This document shows positions 16,915 through 25,897 of a stretch of 64,000 nucleotides of DNA, piece by piece. The notes under the pieces were generated by a model. That model ran no database searches and was not told the origin of the DNA. It saw nothing but the letters and a program-made list of their open reading frames with translations. This stretch comes from Henriciella algicola (GTDB lineage Bacteria > Pseudomonadota > Alphaproteobacteria > Caulobacterales > Hyphomonadaceae). The position numbers and the translations under genes were made by a program. The stretch lies in contig NZ_QWGA01000003.1 in the NCBI RefSeq assembly GCF_003576245.1, forward strand, positions 62,001-126,000, in the 5' to 3' direction. Position 1 is the first letter of the stretch. Each line of letters starts with the position of its first letter.

Positions 16915-18516
16915 CTAGACCATCCGCTCCTTGGTGGAGGTGAACTGGAGGTCGGGGTTCTTTTCCTGGACGTATCCGACATCCCAGGTGTTCTTGCCAA
17001 GGAAGACCGGCGCACCGTCGAGGTCTGTGCCCACGCTGCCGCGGTTCTTTTCCATGAAGGCTTCAAGCTTTGCCGGGTCGTCTGATGAGACCCAGCGCGC
17101 GACGTTGTAGGCGGCCTGCTCGAAGACGACTTCGAGATTGTATTCGGCCGACACGCGCTCTGCCATCACGTCGATCTGTAGCGAGCCGACCGCGCCGACG
17201 ATCATGTCGGACCCGAGCACCGGCGTGAAAAGCTGGGTCACGCCCTCTTCAGCCAGGCTCTCAAGGGCCTTGCGCAAGTGCTTGGATTTCATCGGATCCT
17301 TGGGCCGCGCGCGGCGCAGGATTTCAGGCGCGAAGTTCGGAATGCCCTGGAACTTGATCTCGCCGCTTTCAGACAGGCTGTCACCGACACGAAGCTGGCC
17401 GTGGTTGGGCACACCGATCACGTCGCCAGCATAGGCAGTCTCTGCAATCTCGCGGTCCTGCGCGAGGAACATGAGCGGGGCGTGGATATTGATCTGCTTG
17501 TTCGAGGTCGTCTTGAGGCGCATGCCGCGCTTGAACTCACCCGAGCAGAGGCGAAGGAATGCCACGCGGTCGCGGTGGTTCGGGTCCATATTCGCCTGGA
17601 TCTTGAAGACGAAGCCGGAGACAGTCTTGTCCGAGCGGTCAACCGTGATCGGCTGGTCTTTCTTCTCTGCCTTCTGGGGCCGCGGGCCGGGCGCAAATTC
17701 TGCCAATGTCGAGAGAAGCTCATTCACACCGAAATGACGAAGGGCCGAGCCGAAGACGACCGGCGTCATGTGGCCTTCCTCATACGCCTTCACGTCGAAA
17801 TCCGGCAGGGCTTCGGAGGCAAGCTCTGCGCCCTCTTCCAGCTCATCCATGACCATGGTGTCGAGCGTGCCGCGCGCTTCCTGCATGCCGATGCGCGTGG
17901 ACGGGCCAACATCGTCGGCCTGATCGGCTGTTTTCTTGCGGAAGGAAACAAAGTCGCCCTTGCGGAGGTCTTTCATGCCGGCAAAGCGCTGGCCCGATGC
18001 GGCTGGCCAGTAGAGCGGCGAGGTGTCGAGCTGCAGCTTGTCCTGGATCTCATCGAGGAGCTCCAGCGGGTCGAGCGCTTCCCGGTCCATCTTGTTAATG
18101 AAGGTGATGATCGGGATGTCACGCATCCGGCAGACTTCGAAGAGTTTCAGCGTCTGCGGCTCGATGCCCTTTGCGGCGTCGAGCACCATGACGGCAGAGT
18201 CGGCCGCCGTCAGTGTACGATAGGTGTCTTCGGAGAAGTCTTCGTGGCCCGGCGTGTCGAGCAGGTTGAACATGAGATTGTCATGCTCGAACGTCATCAC
18301 GGAAGCCGACACCGAGATACCGCGGTCGCGCTCGATCTTCATCCAGTCGGAGCTGGTGCGGCGGCGCTCACCGCGCGCGGCGACCTGTCCGGCGAGGCGA
18401 ATGGCGCCGCCAGCGAGAAGCAGGTTCTCGGTCAGCGTAGTCTTACCGGCGTCCGGGTGCGAAATGATGGCGAATGTCCGCCTGCGGGCGGCTTCTTCTG
18501 CGGGGGTCAAGCTCAT
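16915..18516 (-). CDS. prfC: Peptide chain release factor 3
   Basis: RF3 is the GTPase that removes RF1/RF2 from the ribosome after peptide release. The 533-residue protein starts MSLTPAEEAARRRTF at 18516; the frame remains open to 18570 but the extra residues match nothing. G1 is SHPDAGKTTLTE, the switch region is RGISVSASVMTFEH, G3 is DTPGHEDFSEDTYRTL, and G4 is FINKMDREALDP. The RF3-specific blocks LIGxxx-type FGSALRHFGVNELL and the C-terminal MAERVSAEYNLEVVFE are present. It is convergent with the MscS gene with only 14 bases between stops. The assignment is secure. Confidence 0.96.
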   Translation of the reverse strand: MSLTPAEEAARRRTFAIISHPDAGKTTLTENLLLAGGAIRLAGQVAARGERRRTSSDWMKIERDRGISVSASVMTFEHDNLMFNLLDTPGHEDFSEDTYRTLTAADSAVMVLDAAKGIEPQTLKLFEVCRMRDIPIITFINKMDREALDPLELLDEIQDKLQLDTSPLYWPAASGQRFAGMKDLRKGDFVSFRKKTADQADDVGPSTRIGMQEARGTLDTMVMDELEEGAELASEALPDFDVKAYEEGHMTPVVFGSALRHFGVNELLSTLAEFAPGPRPQKAEKKDQPITVDRSDKTVSGFVFKIQANMDPNHRDRVAFLRLCSGEFKRGMRLKTTSNKQINIHAPLMFLAQDREIAETAYAGDVIGVPNHGQLRVGDSLSESGEIKFQGIPNFAPEILRRARPKDPMKSKHLRKALESLAEEGVTQLFTPVLGSDMIVGAVGSLQIDVMAERVSAEYNLEVVFEQAAYNVARWVSSDDPAKLEAFMEKNRGSVGTDLDGAPVFLGKNTWDVGYVQEKNPDLQFTSTKERMV

Positions 18517-18670
18517 GGCCCGCCGGATAAAAGGGAATGGCCAGCTTGTCGAGATGGCGCGGCCAGCCATTTACTGCGCCGCTCAAGGCAATTTGACCGC
18601 ACGCGCATTGCCTAATCGCGCCGGACACGGCTAGGGTCGCGCCATTCAAACATATGAGGGAATTGAGGGC

Positions 18671-20272
18671 ATGTCAGACCAGACCGCTAGTAGCGATCAG
18701 AAAGGCTTTCTCGGCTGGGTCGAGAAAACGGGCAACAAATTGCCCGACCCGGTCTTCATCTTCTTCTATCTGATCATCGCGCTGATGATCGTCTCGCAGA
18801 TCTGTGCCTGGCTCGGCGTTTCTGCGTTTCACCCCAGCCTGACCAATCCTGATGGCACGCCGCAGCTGGAAGAGGCTGCAAGCCTGTTCTCGCCTGAGAA
18901 CATCCAGCGGCTCTGGGTCGAGATGCCGACGACGTTCACGCACTTCCATCCACTCGGTTATGTGCTGGTCGTGATGCTGGGCGCTGGCGTGGCAGAACGG
19001 TCGGGCCTCTTTGGCAGCGCGATCCGGGGCGCTGTGCGCAATGCGCCAAAGGCCATGCTGACGCCGCTGGTTGCACTGATCGCTATGCTGTCGAACCACG
19101 CCGCCGATGCGGGCTATGTCGTGATGATCCCGCTGGCGGCGATCATCTTTGCCTCCGCAGGACGCCACCCACTGGCAGGGATCGCGGCCGCCTTCGCGGG
19201 CGTATCCGGCGGTTTCTCTGCGAACATCACACCCGGCCAGCTCGACGCACTCCTTTTTGGTATTACCGAGAGCGCCTATGAGGCCAGTAATATTGACGGC
19301 GGCTGGAGCGTGAACTTCGCCGGCAACTGGTACTTCATCGCGGTTCTTCTGTTCATCTACCTGCCGGTCATCTGGATGGTCACCGACAAGATCATCGAAC
19401 CACGCCTTGGCAAATGGAAGCCGGACGCAGACAGCGATATGCAGTCTTATGGCGATGAAGACCGCCCGCTGACCGAAGGCGAAAAGAAGGGCCTTGGCCG
19501 CGCAGGTCTCGCCATTCTCGGCGTCGCGCTTCTCTGGGTGTTCATGACGATCGGGCCGGGCACGCCGCTTCTGGCTGATGGCCCCGGCAATGAAGACGCC
19601 GCCTGGTATGTGCAGGCTGGTCCTCTCTTCCGCTCGCTTGTGGCAGCTTTCCTGATCCTGTTCCTCGCGGCAGGCTGGGCCTACGGCTCGGCTGCCGGAA
19701 CGATCAAGAACCACCGCGACCTCGTCAACATGATGGCGGGCGGCATGAAGGATATGGGCTACTACCTCGTCCTCGCCTTTGCAGCCGCGCACTTCGTGGC
19801 AATGTTTGGCTGGTCGAACCTTGGCCTTATCTCGGCTGTGCACGGCGCGGACGCGATCAATAATAGCGGCCTGCCACTCCCGGCTGTTCTGGGCCTGATC
19901 GTCCTCTTCTCTGCTGCACTGAACCTGTTCGTCGGTTCTGCCAGCGCGAAGTGGGCGCTGCTCGCGCCTGTTCTGGTGCCGATGCTGATGCTGGTCGGGA
20001 TCAGCCCGGACGGTGCAACCGCGGCCTACCGCGTTGGCGATGGTGCAACGAACATAATCACGCCGCTGATGGTCTACTTCCCGCTGATCCTGGTCTTCGC
20101 CCAGCGCTGGCAGAAGAATTTCGGCCTCGGCAGCCTGACCGCGATGATGATCCCGTACTCGATCTGGATGCTCATCACCGGTGTCGCGCTGATGATGATC
20201 TGGCTGTTCCTCGGCATCGATCTTGGCCCGGGCGCGCCTGCGCAAATCCCGGTCCCGGGCACGGTCAGCTAG
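18671..20272 (+). CDS. AbgT family transporter
   Basis: 533 residues with about eleven membrane helices. Family marks are the opening GFLGWVEKTGNKLPDPVFIF, the re-entrant region LVALIAMLSNHAADAGYV, and the end motif YRVGDGATNIITPLMVYFPL. E. coli AbgT imports p-aminobenzoyl-glutamate, while the structurally studied MtrF and YdaH export sulfonamides and p-aminobenzoate. Either role is possible, and no abgAB hydrolase is nearby. Upstream the start codon follows GAGGGAATTGAGGGC. A strong hairpin follows the stop. The gene converges with a LysR regulator that might or might not control it. Confidence 0.9.
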   Translation: MSDQTASSDQKGFLGWVEKTGNKLPDPVFIFFYLIIALMIVSQICAWLGVSAFHPSLTNPDGTPQLEEAASLFSPENIQRLWVEMPTTFTHFHPLGYVLVVMLGAGVAERSGLFGSAIRGAVRNAPKAMLTPLVALIAMLSNHAADAGYVVMIPLAAIIFASAGRHPLAGIAAAFAGVSGGFSANITPGQLDALLFGITESAYEASNIDGGWSVNFAGNWYFIAVLLFIYLPVIWMVTDKIIEPRLGKWKPDADSDMQSYGDEDRPLTEGEKKGLGRAGLAILGVALLWVFMTIGPGTPLLADGPGNEDAAWYVQAGPLFRSLVAAFLILFLAAGWAYGSAAGTIKNHRDLVNMMAGGMKDMGYYLVLAFAAAHFVAMFGWSNLGLISAVHGADAINNSGLPLPAVLGLIVLFSAALNLFVGSASAKWALLAPVLVPMLMLVGISPDGATAAYRVGDGATNIITPLMVYFPLILVFAQRWQKNFGLGSLTAMMIPYSIWMLITGVALMMIWLFLGIDLGPGAPAQIPVPGTVS

Positions 20273-20294
20273 ACAGCCTGACAATTTTAAAAAG

Positions 20295-20327
20295 AAGCGC
20301 CGCCGGTCTCATCAACCGGCGGCGCTT
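20295..20327. terminator. Strong terminator between the AbgT and LysR genes
   Basis: AAGCGCCGCCGGT (20295-20307) pairs perfectly with ACCGGCGGCGCTT (20315-20327) around CTCATCA, followed by TGCTTTTG. An A-rich stretch precedes it (TTTTAAAAAG), so it may serve both convergent genes. Confidence 0.8.
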
Positions 20328-20351
20328 TGCTTTTGGGCTGAAGCGCGAAGT

Positions 20352-21287
20352 TCAGACGCCGTGGATTTCGCCTGCGGCGGCTTCGGCCTTGATCCATTTT
20401 ATGAAGGCGCGGACATCGTCTGACTGATGACGCCCCTTCGGCCAGACGACCCAGTAGCCAAAGTCGATACTGGTCGATCCATCCGCGAAAGGCGCCACGA
20501 GACGGCCTGCCGCCATGTCCGACGATGCGATGGCGCGCTTGGCGAGGACAACACCGCGCCCCGAAGCTGCCGCCTCAATCGCGAGCGAAGACTGGTTGAA
20601 ACGCGGACCGCGCTGGCCATTCACCTGATCTGCGATACCGCGCGCTGCGAGCCAGCTTGTCCAGTCCGGGCAGGACGGGTCCTGCTCAGTGCTCTCATCG
20701 TGGATGAGCGTGTGCTTGGCGAGGTCTTCAGGTTTCTTGATCGCGTCAGAGCCTTCAAGGAGACGCGGTGAGCAGACCGGAAGCACGGTCTCATCCATCA
20801 GCTTCTCTGATTTGAGGCCATCATAGCTGCCTTGCCCATAGCGGATCGCGAAGTCGGCGTCGGCCGTGGTGAAATCGGTGATCGACATGTCCGCCGAGAT
20901 CCACGCCTCGATGCCCGGATTGGAGATGTGAAACCGGTCAAGGCGCGGGGCCAGCCATTTGGCGGCAAAGCTCGGCGCGCAGGAGACCATGACCCGGCCC
21001 TTGCGTGCAGGCTGCTGCATAATCCGGCCAGCTTCGGTGATGCGGGAGAAGGCTTCTCGCACCAGCGGCAGGCTCGCCTGCGCGGCATCGGTCAGCAGAA
21101 CGCTGCGCCCGGTGCGCTTGAACAGAGGCGTGCCGGCATATTCCTCCAGCTGGCGGATATGCTGGGAGATGGCGCCCGGCGTCACATTCAGCTCTTCAGC
21201 CGCCTTGCTGAAAGACAGACGGCGGGCAGCCGCTTCAAAGGCGCGCAGCGCATTCAGCGGGGGCAGACGATCATTCGGATCGGCCAT
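20352..21287 (-). CDS. LysR-type transcriptional regulator, GcvA-like
   Basis: 311 residues. The N-terminal helix-turn-helix is canonical for the GcvA subgroup: PPLNALRAFEAAARRLSFSK, then AAEELNVTPGAISQHIRQLE. The remainder is the LysR substrate-binding domain (CAPSFAAKWLAPRLDRF, DFAIRYGQGSYDGL). GcvA-like proteins control many targets, including beta-lactamase and glycine cleavage genes, so the effector cannot be deduced. The gene is convergent with the AbgT gene and divergent from cysG; a CysB-like role is unlikely because CysB has a different N-terminus. A short palindrome lies immediately before its start. Confidence 0.88.
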   Translation of the reverse strand: MADPNDRLPPLNALRAFEAAARRLSFSKAAEELNVTPGAISQHIRQLEEYAGTPLFKRTGRSVLLTDAAQASLPLVREAFSRITEAGRIMQQPARKGRVMVSCAPSFAAKWLAPRLDRFHISNPGIEAWISADMSITDFTTADADFAIRYGQGSYDGLKSEKLMDETVLPVCSPRLLEGSDAIKKPEDLAKHTLIHDESTEQDPSCPDWTSWLAARGIADQVNGQRGPRFNQSSLAIEAAASGRGVVLAKRAIASSDMAAGRLVAPFADGSTSIDFGYWVVWPKGRHQSDDVRAFIKWIKAEAAAGEIHGV

Positions 21288-21302
21288 GGAAATCCTCGCA
21301 TA

Positions 21303-21314
21303 GTTTATCTAAAC
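21303..21314. promoter_or_regulatory. Palindrome in front of the LysR gene
   Basis: GTTTA-TC-TAAAC is a perfect 12-base palindrome 15 bases upstream of the LysR start (minus strand), of the size of a LysR T-N11-A box. Inference: an autoregulatory site, or an operator shared with the divergent cysG. Confidence 0.4.
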
Positions 21315-21391
21315 GATGGGATCAGGGGTCTACGCTTGCCGGAGGCGGGTCACAAGCCTCATTTTCCGGTAAGTCCCAGCAACGCCCGGCA

Positions 21392-22804
21392 ATGCGAGTC
21401 CAGATGCAACTCTTCCCAGCCTTCTTCCAGATGGATGGCGCCCAGATCGTCATTTTCGGCGATGGCGTGAATGCGGAGCGCAAGGCGCGCCTCGTCGCCA
21501 AGACCCCGGCACAGATTGCGCTGGTCAGCCGACACGTGCCGGATTGGGCCAAGGGCGTTGAGCAGATCACGCATGTCGAGCCGGAACAGGCCGGACAGGC
21601 GCTGGACATGTCACGCTTTGCGATCATCGCGTCTGAGGACGAAGCAGAGCTGCAATGGGCATATGAGCTGGTGCGTGCTTTCGGCGTGCCGGTGAATGTG
21701 GTGGACCGCAAGGAGCTTTGCGACTTCACTGTGCCGAGCATTCTGGACCGCGGCCAGGTCGTTGCCGCGTTCGCGACGGGCGGCGCAGCCCCTGTGATCG
21801 CCAAGGATATTCGCGCGAAACTCGAAACGCTTCTGCCGGAGCGGATCGGCAAGCTAGCCGAACTGGCTGAGCGCTGGCGCCCGGCTGTGAAGGACGCGAT
21901 CAGTTCGGAGACGTCCCGCCGTCACTTCTGGGAGCATGTCCTGCGCGGGCCTGTGGCTGAAGCGGTTTATGGCGGCGATGATGAGCGCGCAGAGAAGCTC
22001 ATGGACATCGCGCTCCTTCGTTTTTCTCATGAGGCAAGCTCGAACGATCCCGGCCCCGTCCATATCGTTGGCGCCGGCCCCGGCGACCCGGAGCTTTTGA
22101 CGCTCAAAGCCTTTCGCCTGATCCAGCAGGCCGACATCGTGTTTCACGACAAGCTCGTCTCGGATGAGATCATGGACATGGTCCGCCGCGACGCTGAACG
22201 TGTCCCCGTCGGCAAGTCCAAGGGTGAGCACCTTGTACCACAGGATGGCATCCATGAACTGATGATCGCGGCCGCCCGCGAAGGCAAACGTGTCGTGCGC
22301 CTAAAGGGCGGCGACCCTTTCATCTTCGGGCGCGGCGGCGAGGAAGTCGAAGCGCTGCGAGAAGCCGGCATCGAAGCGACGGTCGTGCCGGGCATTTCTT
22401 CGGCGCTTGGTTGCGCGGCGAATGCGAACCTGCCGCTGACCCACCGCGACCATGCCCAGACGCTGACCTTCGTGACAGGGCATGCCCGTAAGGGCGGCGT
22501 GCCGGACCTCGACTGGCAGGGGCTGGCCAAGCCGAACCAGACGGTTGTCGTCTTCATGGGCGTTGGCACTTCGACCGTCATTTCGGAAAAGCTGCAGGAA
22601 GCTGGCCTTTCAGGTGACACCCCCGTCGCCGTCATTGAGAATGGCACACGCGCGAACGAGACACGCGGCTTTGGCTCTCTTGAGGCCCTGCCCCGGATCA
22701 TAGAAACACATGGCATCAAGGGCCCGGCACTGCTGATCATTGGCGAGGTGGCCGGTCTTCCCGCCGAGGCCCGGAACAAATTCATAGCGGAGGCGCTGGC
22801 ATGA
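21392..22804 (+). CDS. cysG: Siroheme synthase (uroporphyrinogen-III C-methyltransferase / precorrin-2 dehydrogenase / ferrochelatase)
   Basis: 470 residues making siroheme, the cofactor of the sulfite reductase encoded downstream. The N-terminal third is the dehydrogenase/chelatase with the NAD-binding loop FGDGVNAERKARLV (near 22-35). The C-terminal part from about 222 is the SAM uroporphyrinogen methyltransferase: VHIVGAGPGDPELLTLKA, VRLKGGDPFIFGRGGEE, VVPGISSALGCAA and THRDHAQTLTFVTGH. ATG 21392 is used; another ATG at 21404 gives a start closer to E. coli CysG. It opens an operon of six genes, several overlapping by four bases (ATGA), which ends with APS reductase. Confidence 0.95.
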   Translation: MRVQMQLFPAFFQMDGAQIVIFGDGVNAERKARLVAKTPAQIALVSRHVPDWAKGVEQITHVEPEQAGQALDMSRFAIIASEDEAELQWAYELVRAFGVPVNVVDRKELCDFTVPSILDRGQVVAAFATGGAAPVIAKDIRAKLETLLPERIGKLAELAERWRPAVKDAISSETSRRHFWEHVLRGPVAEAVYGGDDERAEKLMDIALLRFSHEASSNDPGPVHIVGAGPGDPELLTLKAFRLIQQADIVFHDKLVSDEIMDMVRRDAERVPVGKSKGEHLVPQDGIHELMIAAAREGKRVVRLKGGDPFIFGRGGEEVEALREAGIEATVVPGISSALGCAANANLPLTHRDHAQTLTFVTGHARKGGVPDLDWQGLAKPNQTVVVFMGVGTSTVISEKLQEAGLSGDTPVAVIENGTRANETRGFGSLEALPRIIETHGIKGPALLIIGEVAGLPAEARNKFIAEALA

Positions 22805-23115
22805 CTTCGGTCCGCCCAAAACTGAAACCCGACCAGCCCAAGGCGGTGACCGCCTGGGACACGCTGACTGGCAAAGTCGTCTGGATGGCAGGCGATGGCA
22901 GCTGGTCTGACGACCCGCAGCGCATCGGCGTCTTCACCGGCGATGAGGCCGAGGCCCGCCTGAAAGATGCAGAGGCACAGGAAGGCACGGTCACTGACCC
23001 CTACTTCATGCAGGTGACTGAAACCGGCGCCGTCGATGGCCGCGAAACGCTTCGCGAAAATATTCGTGCGAACGGCCCGACAGTGCACCCTGAGTTTCAG
23101 AAAGTGCCGAAATGA
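22801..23115 (+). CDS. DUF2849 protein of the sulfite reductase operon
   Basis: 104 residues, overlapping cysG by four bases (ATGA) and the next gene by four more. The text KAVTAWDTLTGKVVWMAGDG, then SWSDDPQRIGVFTGDEAEARL, is typical of DUF2849 proteins, which occur almost only between cysG and cysI in alphaproteobacteria. The role is unknown. By context it may assist sulfite reductase assembly or electron delivery. Confidence 0.85.
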   Translation: MTSVRPKLKPDQPKAVTAWDTLTGKVVWMAGDGSWSDDPQRIGVFTGDEAEARLKDAEAQEGTVTDPYFMQVTETGAVDGRETLRENIRANGPTVHPEFQKVPK

Positions 23116-23729
23116 TCCGCATTTATGGTGACAGCATTTCCGGCAATTGCCTGAAAGTGAAATGGGTCGCAGAGCGCCTCGGCATCGACCATGAATGGGT
23201 CGAGATCGACATCATGAAGGGCGAGACCCGCACGGATACTTTCCTTGCGATCAACCCGTTCGGTCAGGTACCTGTCATCGAGTTCGACAATGGCCGCGTG
23301 CTGGCCCAGTCCAACGCCATCATTTCCTATCTCGCCGATGGAAGCGAGCTTGTACCGGAAGACGCTTTCGAACGCGCCAAGGTTCTGGAGTGGATGTTCT
23401 GGGAGCAATATTCCCACGAGACGGCGATCGCGGTGCGCCGCTTTCAGAAGCATTATGAAAAGCGCAGCGACGAAGAGATCGACCCACACCTGATGGCAAA
23501 GGGCCGCCGCGCACTTGGCCGGATGGAACTTGCCCTGCTTGGCAATGACTGGATCGCTGGCGGTGAGTCGATGACGCTCGCCGATATATCGCTGCTTGCC
23601 TATACCCGCCTCGCCCATGAGGGCGGGTTTGACGTGTCCGAGTTTCCTGCCGTTCACGGCTGGATTGCGCGCTGCGAGCGCGAGCTCGGCCTTCCCCATC
23701 TGCATGAGGTTACCGATGTACAGGTATGA
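23112..23729 (+). CDS. Glutathione S-transferase family protein
   Basis: 205 residues. The thioredoxin-fold N-terminal domain contains IYGDSISGNCLKVKWVAERL, the cis-proline strand NPFGQVPVIEFDNG and the glutathione-contacting LAQSNAIISYLAD. The all-helical C-terminal domain includes GGESMTLADISLLAYTRLAH, the conserved N-capping D motif. These enzymes conjugate or reduce substrates using glutathione. It is embedded in the cys operon, overlapping DUF2849 by 4 bases upstream and cysI by 14 bases downstream. That placement suggests a part in sulfur metabolism or protection, which is inference only. The N-terminal catalytic Ser is probably the S in DSISGN. Confidence 0.85.
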   Translation: MIRIYGDSISGNCLKVKWVAERLGIDHEWVEIDIMKGETRTDTFLAINPFGQVPVIEFDNGRVLAQSNAIISYLADGSELVPEDAFERAKVLEWMFWEQYSHETAIAVRRFQKHYEKRSDEEIDPHLMAKGRRALGRMELALLGNDWIAGGESMTLADISLLAYTRLAHEGGFDVSEFPAVHGWIARCERELGLPHLHEVTDVQV

Positions 23730-25374
23730 TGAATTCGACACCCGGATCGTAAAGGAACGGGTCGAGCAGTTTCGTGGACAGGTGGCCCGCCGCCTGTCTG
23801 GCGAACTGAAGGAAGACGAGTTCAAGCCGCTGCGGCTGCAGAACGGCGTCTATCTCCAGCTGCACGCCTATATGCTGCGGATCGCTATTCCCTATGGCCA
23901 GCTCAATCCACGCCAGATGCGCGCGCTGGCCGAGATCGCCCGCAAGTATGACCGCGGCTATGGCCACTTCACGACGCGCCAGAACATCCAGTTCAACTGG
24001 GTGGCTCTGAAGGACATTCCTGATGTGCTGGCGGACCTTGCAGAGGTCGAGATGCACGCCATCCAGACCTCAGGCAATTGCATCCGGAACGTGACGAGCG
24101 ACCATTATGCAGGCGCGACCAAGGATGAAGTGATGGACCCGCGCCCCTGGTGCGAAATCATCCGCCAATGGTCGACCTTCCATCCGGAATTCGCCTTCCT
24201 GCCGCGCAAGTTCAAGATCGCCGTCACGGCGGCAGAGCATGACCGCGCAGCGATCAAGGTGCACGATATTGGCCTGAACATGCGCCGCAAGGACGGCGAG
24301 GTCGGCTTTGAGGTCCATGTTGGTGGCGGCCAGGGGCGCACGCCGCATATCGCCGCCAAGGTTTCTGACTTCGTGCCGGAAAGCGAGCTGCTCGATTATC
24401 TGGAAGCCATCATGCGGGTCTATAACCGCTTTGGCCGCCGCGATAACAAGTACAAGGCGCGTATCAAGATCCTCGTCTCCGAGACGGGCGAAGAGGAATT
24501 CCGCAAGCTGGTCGAGGATGAGTTCGCCGCCCAGCGGACGGCTGAAAAGATCGCCCTGCCCCAGGAAGAAATCGACCGGATCCACGCCTATTTCGAGCCG
24601 CCAAAGCTGGCGGTGAAATCGGCGACTTCAGAAGCCTTCGAAAAGACAAAAACCGCTGACGCAGGCTTCGCACGCTGGACGCGCGCGAATTTGCACCCGC
24701 ACAAGGTGGATGGCTATACGACGGTCACCGTCAGCCTGAAGCCGATGGGCGTTGCCGCAGGCGATGCGACCGACGATCAGATGGATGTCATGGCGGACAT
24801 CGCCGAGACCTATGGCCATGACGATATCCGCGTCAGCCATGCGCAGAACGTCGTCCTGCCGCATGTCGCGCTGGATGATGTCTATGAGCTTTATCGCAAG
24901 CTGGATGCCGCCGGTCTCGCGACGCCGAATGAAGGCCTCATCTCGGACATGATCGTCTGCCCGGGTCTTGATTACTGCAACCTCGCCAATGCGCGCTCTA
25001 TCCCGGTCGGCATGGCCATACAGGAAGCGTTCAGCGACCCGGATGACCAGGCCGATATCGGCAAGTTCCACATCAATATTTCCGGCTGCATCAATGCCTG
25101 TGGTCACCACCATGTCGGCCATGTCGGTATTCTCGGCGTCGACCGGAAAGGTGAGGAATACTACCAGATCACGCTGGGTGGGCGCGCTGATGAGAAAGCC
25201 GCCATCGGCCAGATTGCTGGGCCAGGCCTGAAGGCCGAAGACGTGCCGGTCGCGCTGAAACGCCTTGTTGATCGCTACCGCGAGCTTCGCACCGGCAAGG
25301 ACGAAACCTTCATCGAAACGTTTGAGCGCGAAGGCATGGAGCCTTTCAAGGACGCCATCTACGCGGGCGCGTAG
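23716..25374 (+). CDS. cysI: Sulfite reductase hemoprotein (nitrite/sulfite reductase family)
   Basis: 552 residues from ATG 23716 (MYRYDEFD); the frame is open far upstream but those residues are antisense to nothing conserved and overlap the GST gene. The family's N-terminal ferredoxin-like half has YGHFTTRQNIQFNWVAL and SGNCIRNVTSDHYAG. The [4Fe-4S]-siroheme cysteines appear as CPGLDYC (C-x5-C) and SGCINAC (C-x3-C), followed by HHHVGHVGILG. It reduces sulfite to sulfide with six electrons. The second motif has INAC where many homologs have PNGC/PNSC, but the cysteine spacing is kept. It lies in the cysG operon. Nitrite as substrate is less likely given the APS reductase downstream. Confidence 0.92.
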   Translation: MYRYDEFDTRIVKERVEQFRGQVARRLSGELKEDEFKPLRLQNGVYLQLHAYMLRIAIPYGQLNPRQMRALAEIARKYDRGYGHFTTRQNIQFNWVALKDIPDVLADLAEVEMHAIQTSGNCIRNVTSDHYAGATKDEVMDPRPWCEIIRQWSTFHPEFAFLPRKFKIAVTAAEHDRAAIKVHDIGLNMRRKDGEVGFEVHVGGGQGRTPHIAAKVSDFVPESELLDYLEAIMRVYNRFGRRDNKYKARIKILVSETGEEEFRKLVEDEFAAQRTAEKIALPQEEIDRIHAYFEPPKLAVKSATSEAFEKTKTADAGFARWTRANLHPHKVDGYTTVTVSLKPMGVAAGDATDDQMDVMADIAETYGHDDIRVSHAQNVVLPHVALDDVYELYRKLDAAGLATPNEGLISDMIVCPGLDYCNLANARSIPVGMAIQEAFSDPDDQADIGKFHINISGCINACGHHHVGHVGILGVDRKGEEYYQITLGGRADEKAAIGQIAGPGLKAEDVPVALKRLVDRYRELRTGKDETFIETFEREGMEPFKDAIYAGA

Positions 25375-25395
25375 AGAGACGAGGACGACACTTAC

Positions 25396-25887
25396 ATGCC
25401 ACTTATCAAGGACCGCCGCGAAGTCGACGATATCTGGGCCTATGTGCCCGACGAAGCCGATCTCTCCCCCGGTGGGTGCATCACGGTTTCACTCGCGCGT
25501 TTTCGCAGCGAGACAGAGCTTCTTCTTGCGAGAAATACTGAAATCGGCGTGCGCCTGGAGCCCGCCGACGACCCGCATGAGCTCGAAGAATTTCTCGACC
25601 GTCTGGCGCTGATTGAGGTCGATTTCCCCAAATATACCGATGGGCGCGGCTATTCGCAGGCGCAGCTCCTGCGCCGCCGTATGGGCTATGAAGGAGAGCT
25701 TCGCGCCGTCGGCCACGTCCTGCGAGATCAGATTCTCTATATGAACCGTTCAGGGTTCGATGCTTTTGAGACCGACAGGGCCGAATTACCTTCCGTACTA
25801 GACGCGCTGGAAGAGTTTTCAGCGGTGTATCAGCCAGCAGCGGATGAACGTGTTCCCGTTTTCCGCCGCCGGCACGGAAAGGATTAA
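25396..25887 (+). CDS. DUF934 protein of the sulfate assimilation operon
   Basis: 163 residues, 21 bases after cysI. Characteristic blocks are DLSPGGCITVSLARF, LIEVDFPKYTDGRGYSQAQL (the hallmark of DUF934: F-P-x-x-x-D-G-R-x-Y-S) and GYEGELRAVGHVLRDQILYM. These proteins are found next to sulfite reductase in alpha- and betaproteobacteria and probably support electron transfer or assembly, but no activity is established. It is followed after 10 bases by the APS reductase gene. Confidence 0.88.
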   Translation: MPLIKDRREVDDIWAYVPDEADLSPGGCITVSLARFRSETELLLARNTEIGVRLEPADDPHELEEFLDRLALIEVDFPKYTDGRGYSQAQLLRRRMGYEGELRAVGHVLRDQILYMNRSGFDAFETDRAELPSVLDALEEFSAVYQPAADERVPVFRRRHGKD

Positions 25888-25897
25888 AGGCGCTTAT

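Noticed and set aside
18674-20284. 536-codon minus-strand frame inside the AbgT gene
   Set aside because: The plus strand has a full transporter; the minus text is charged and without recognisable motifs.
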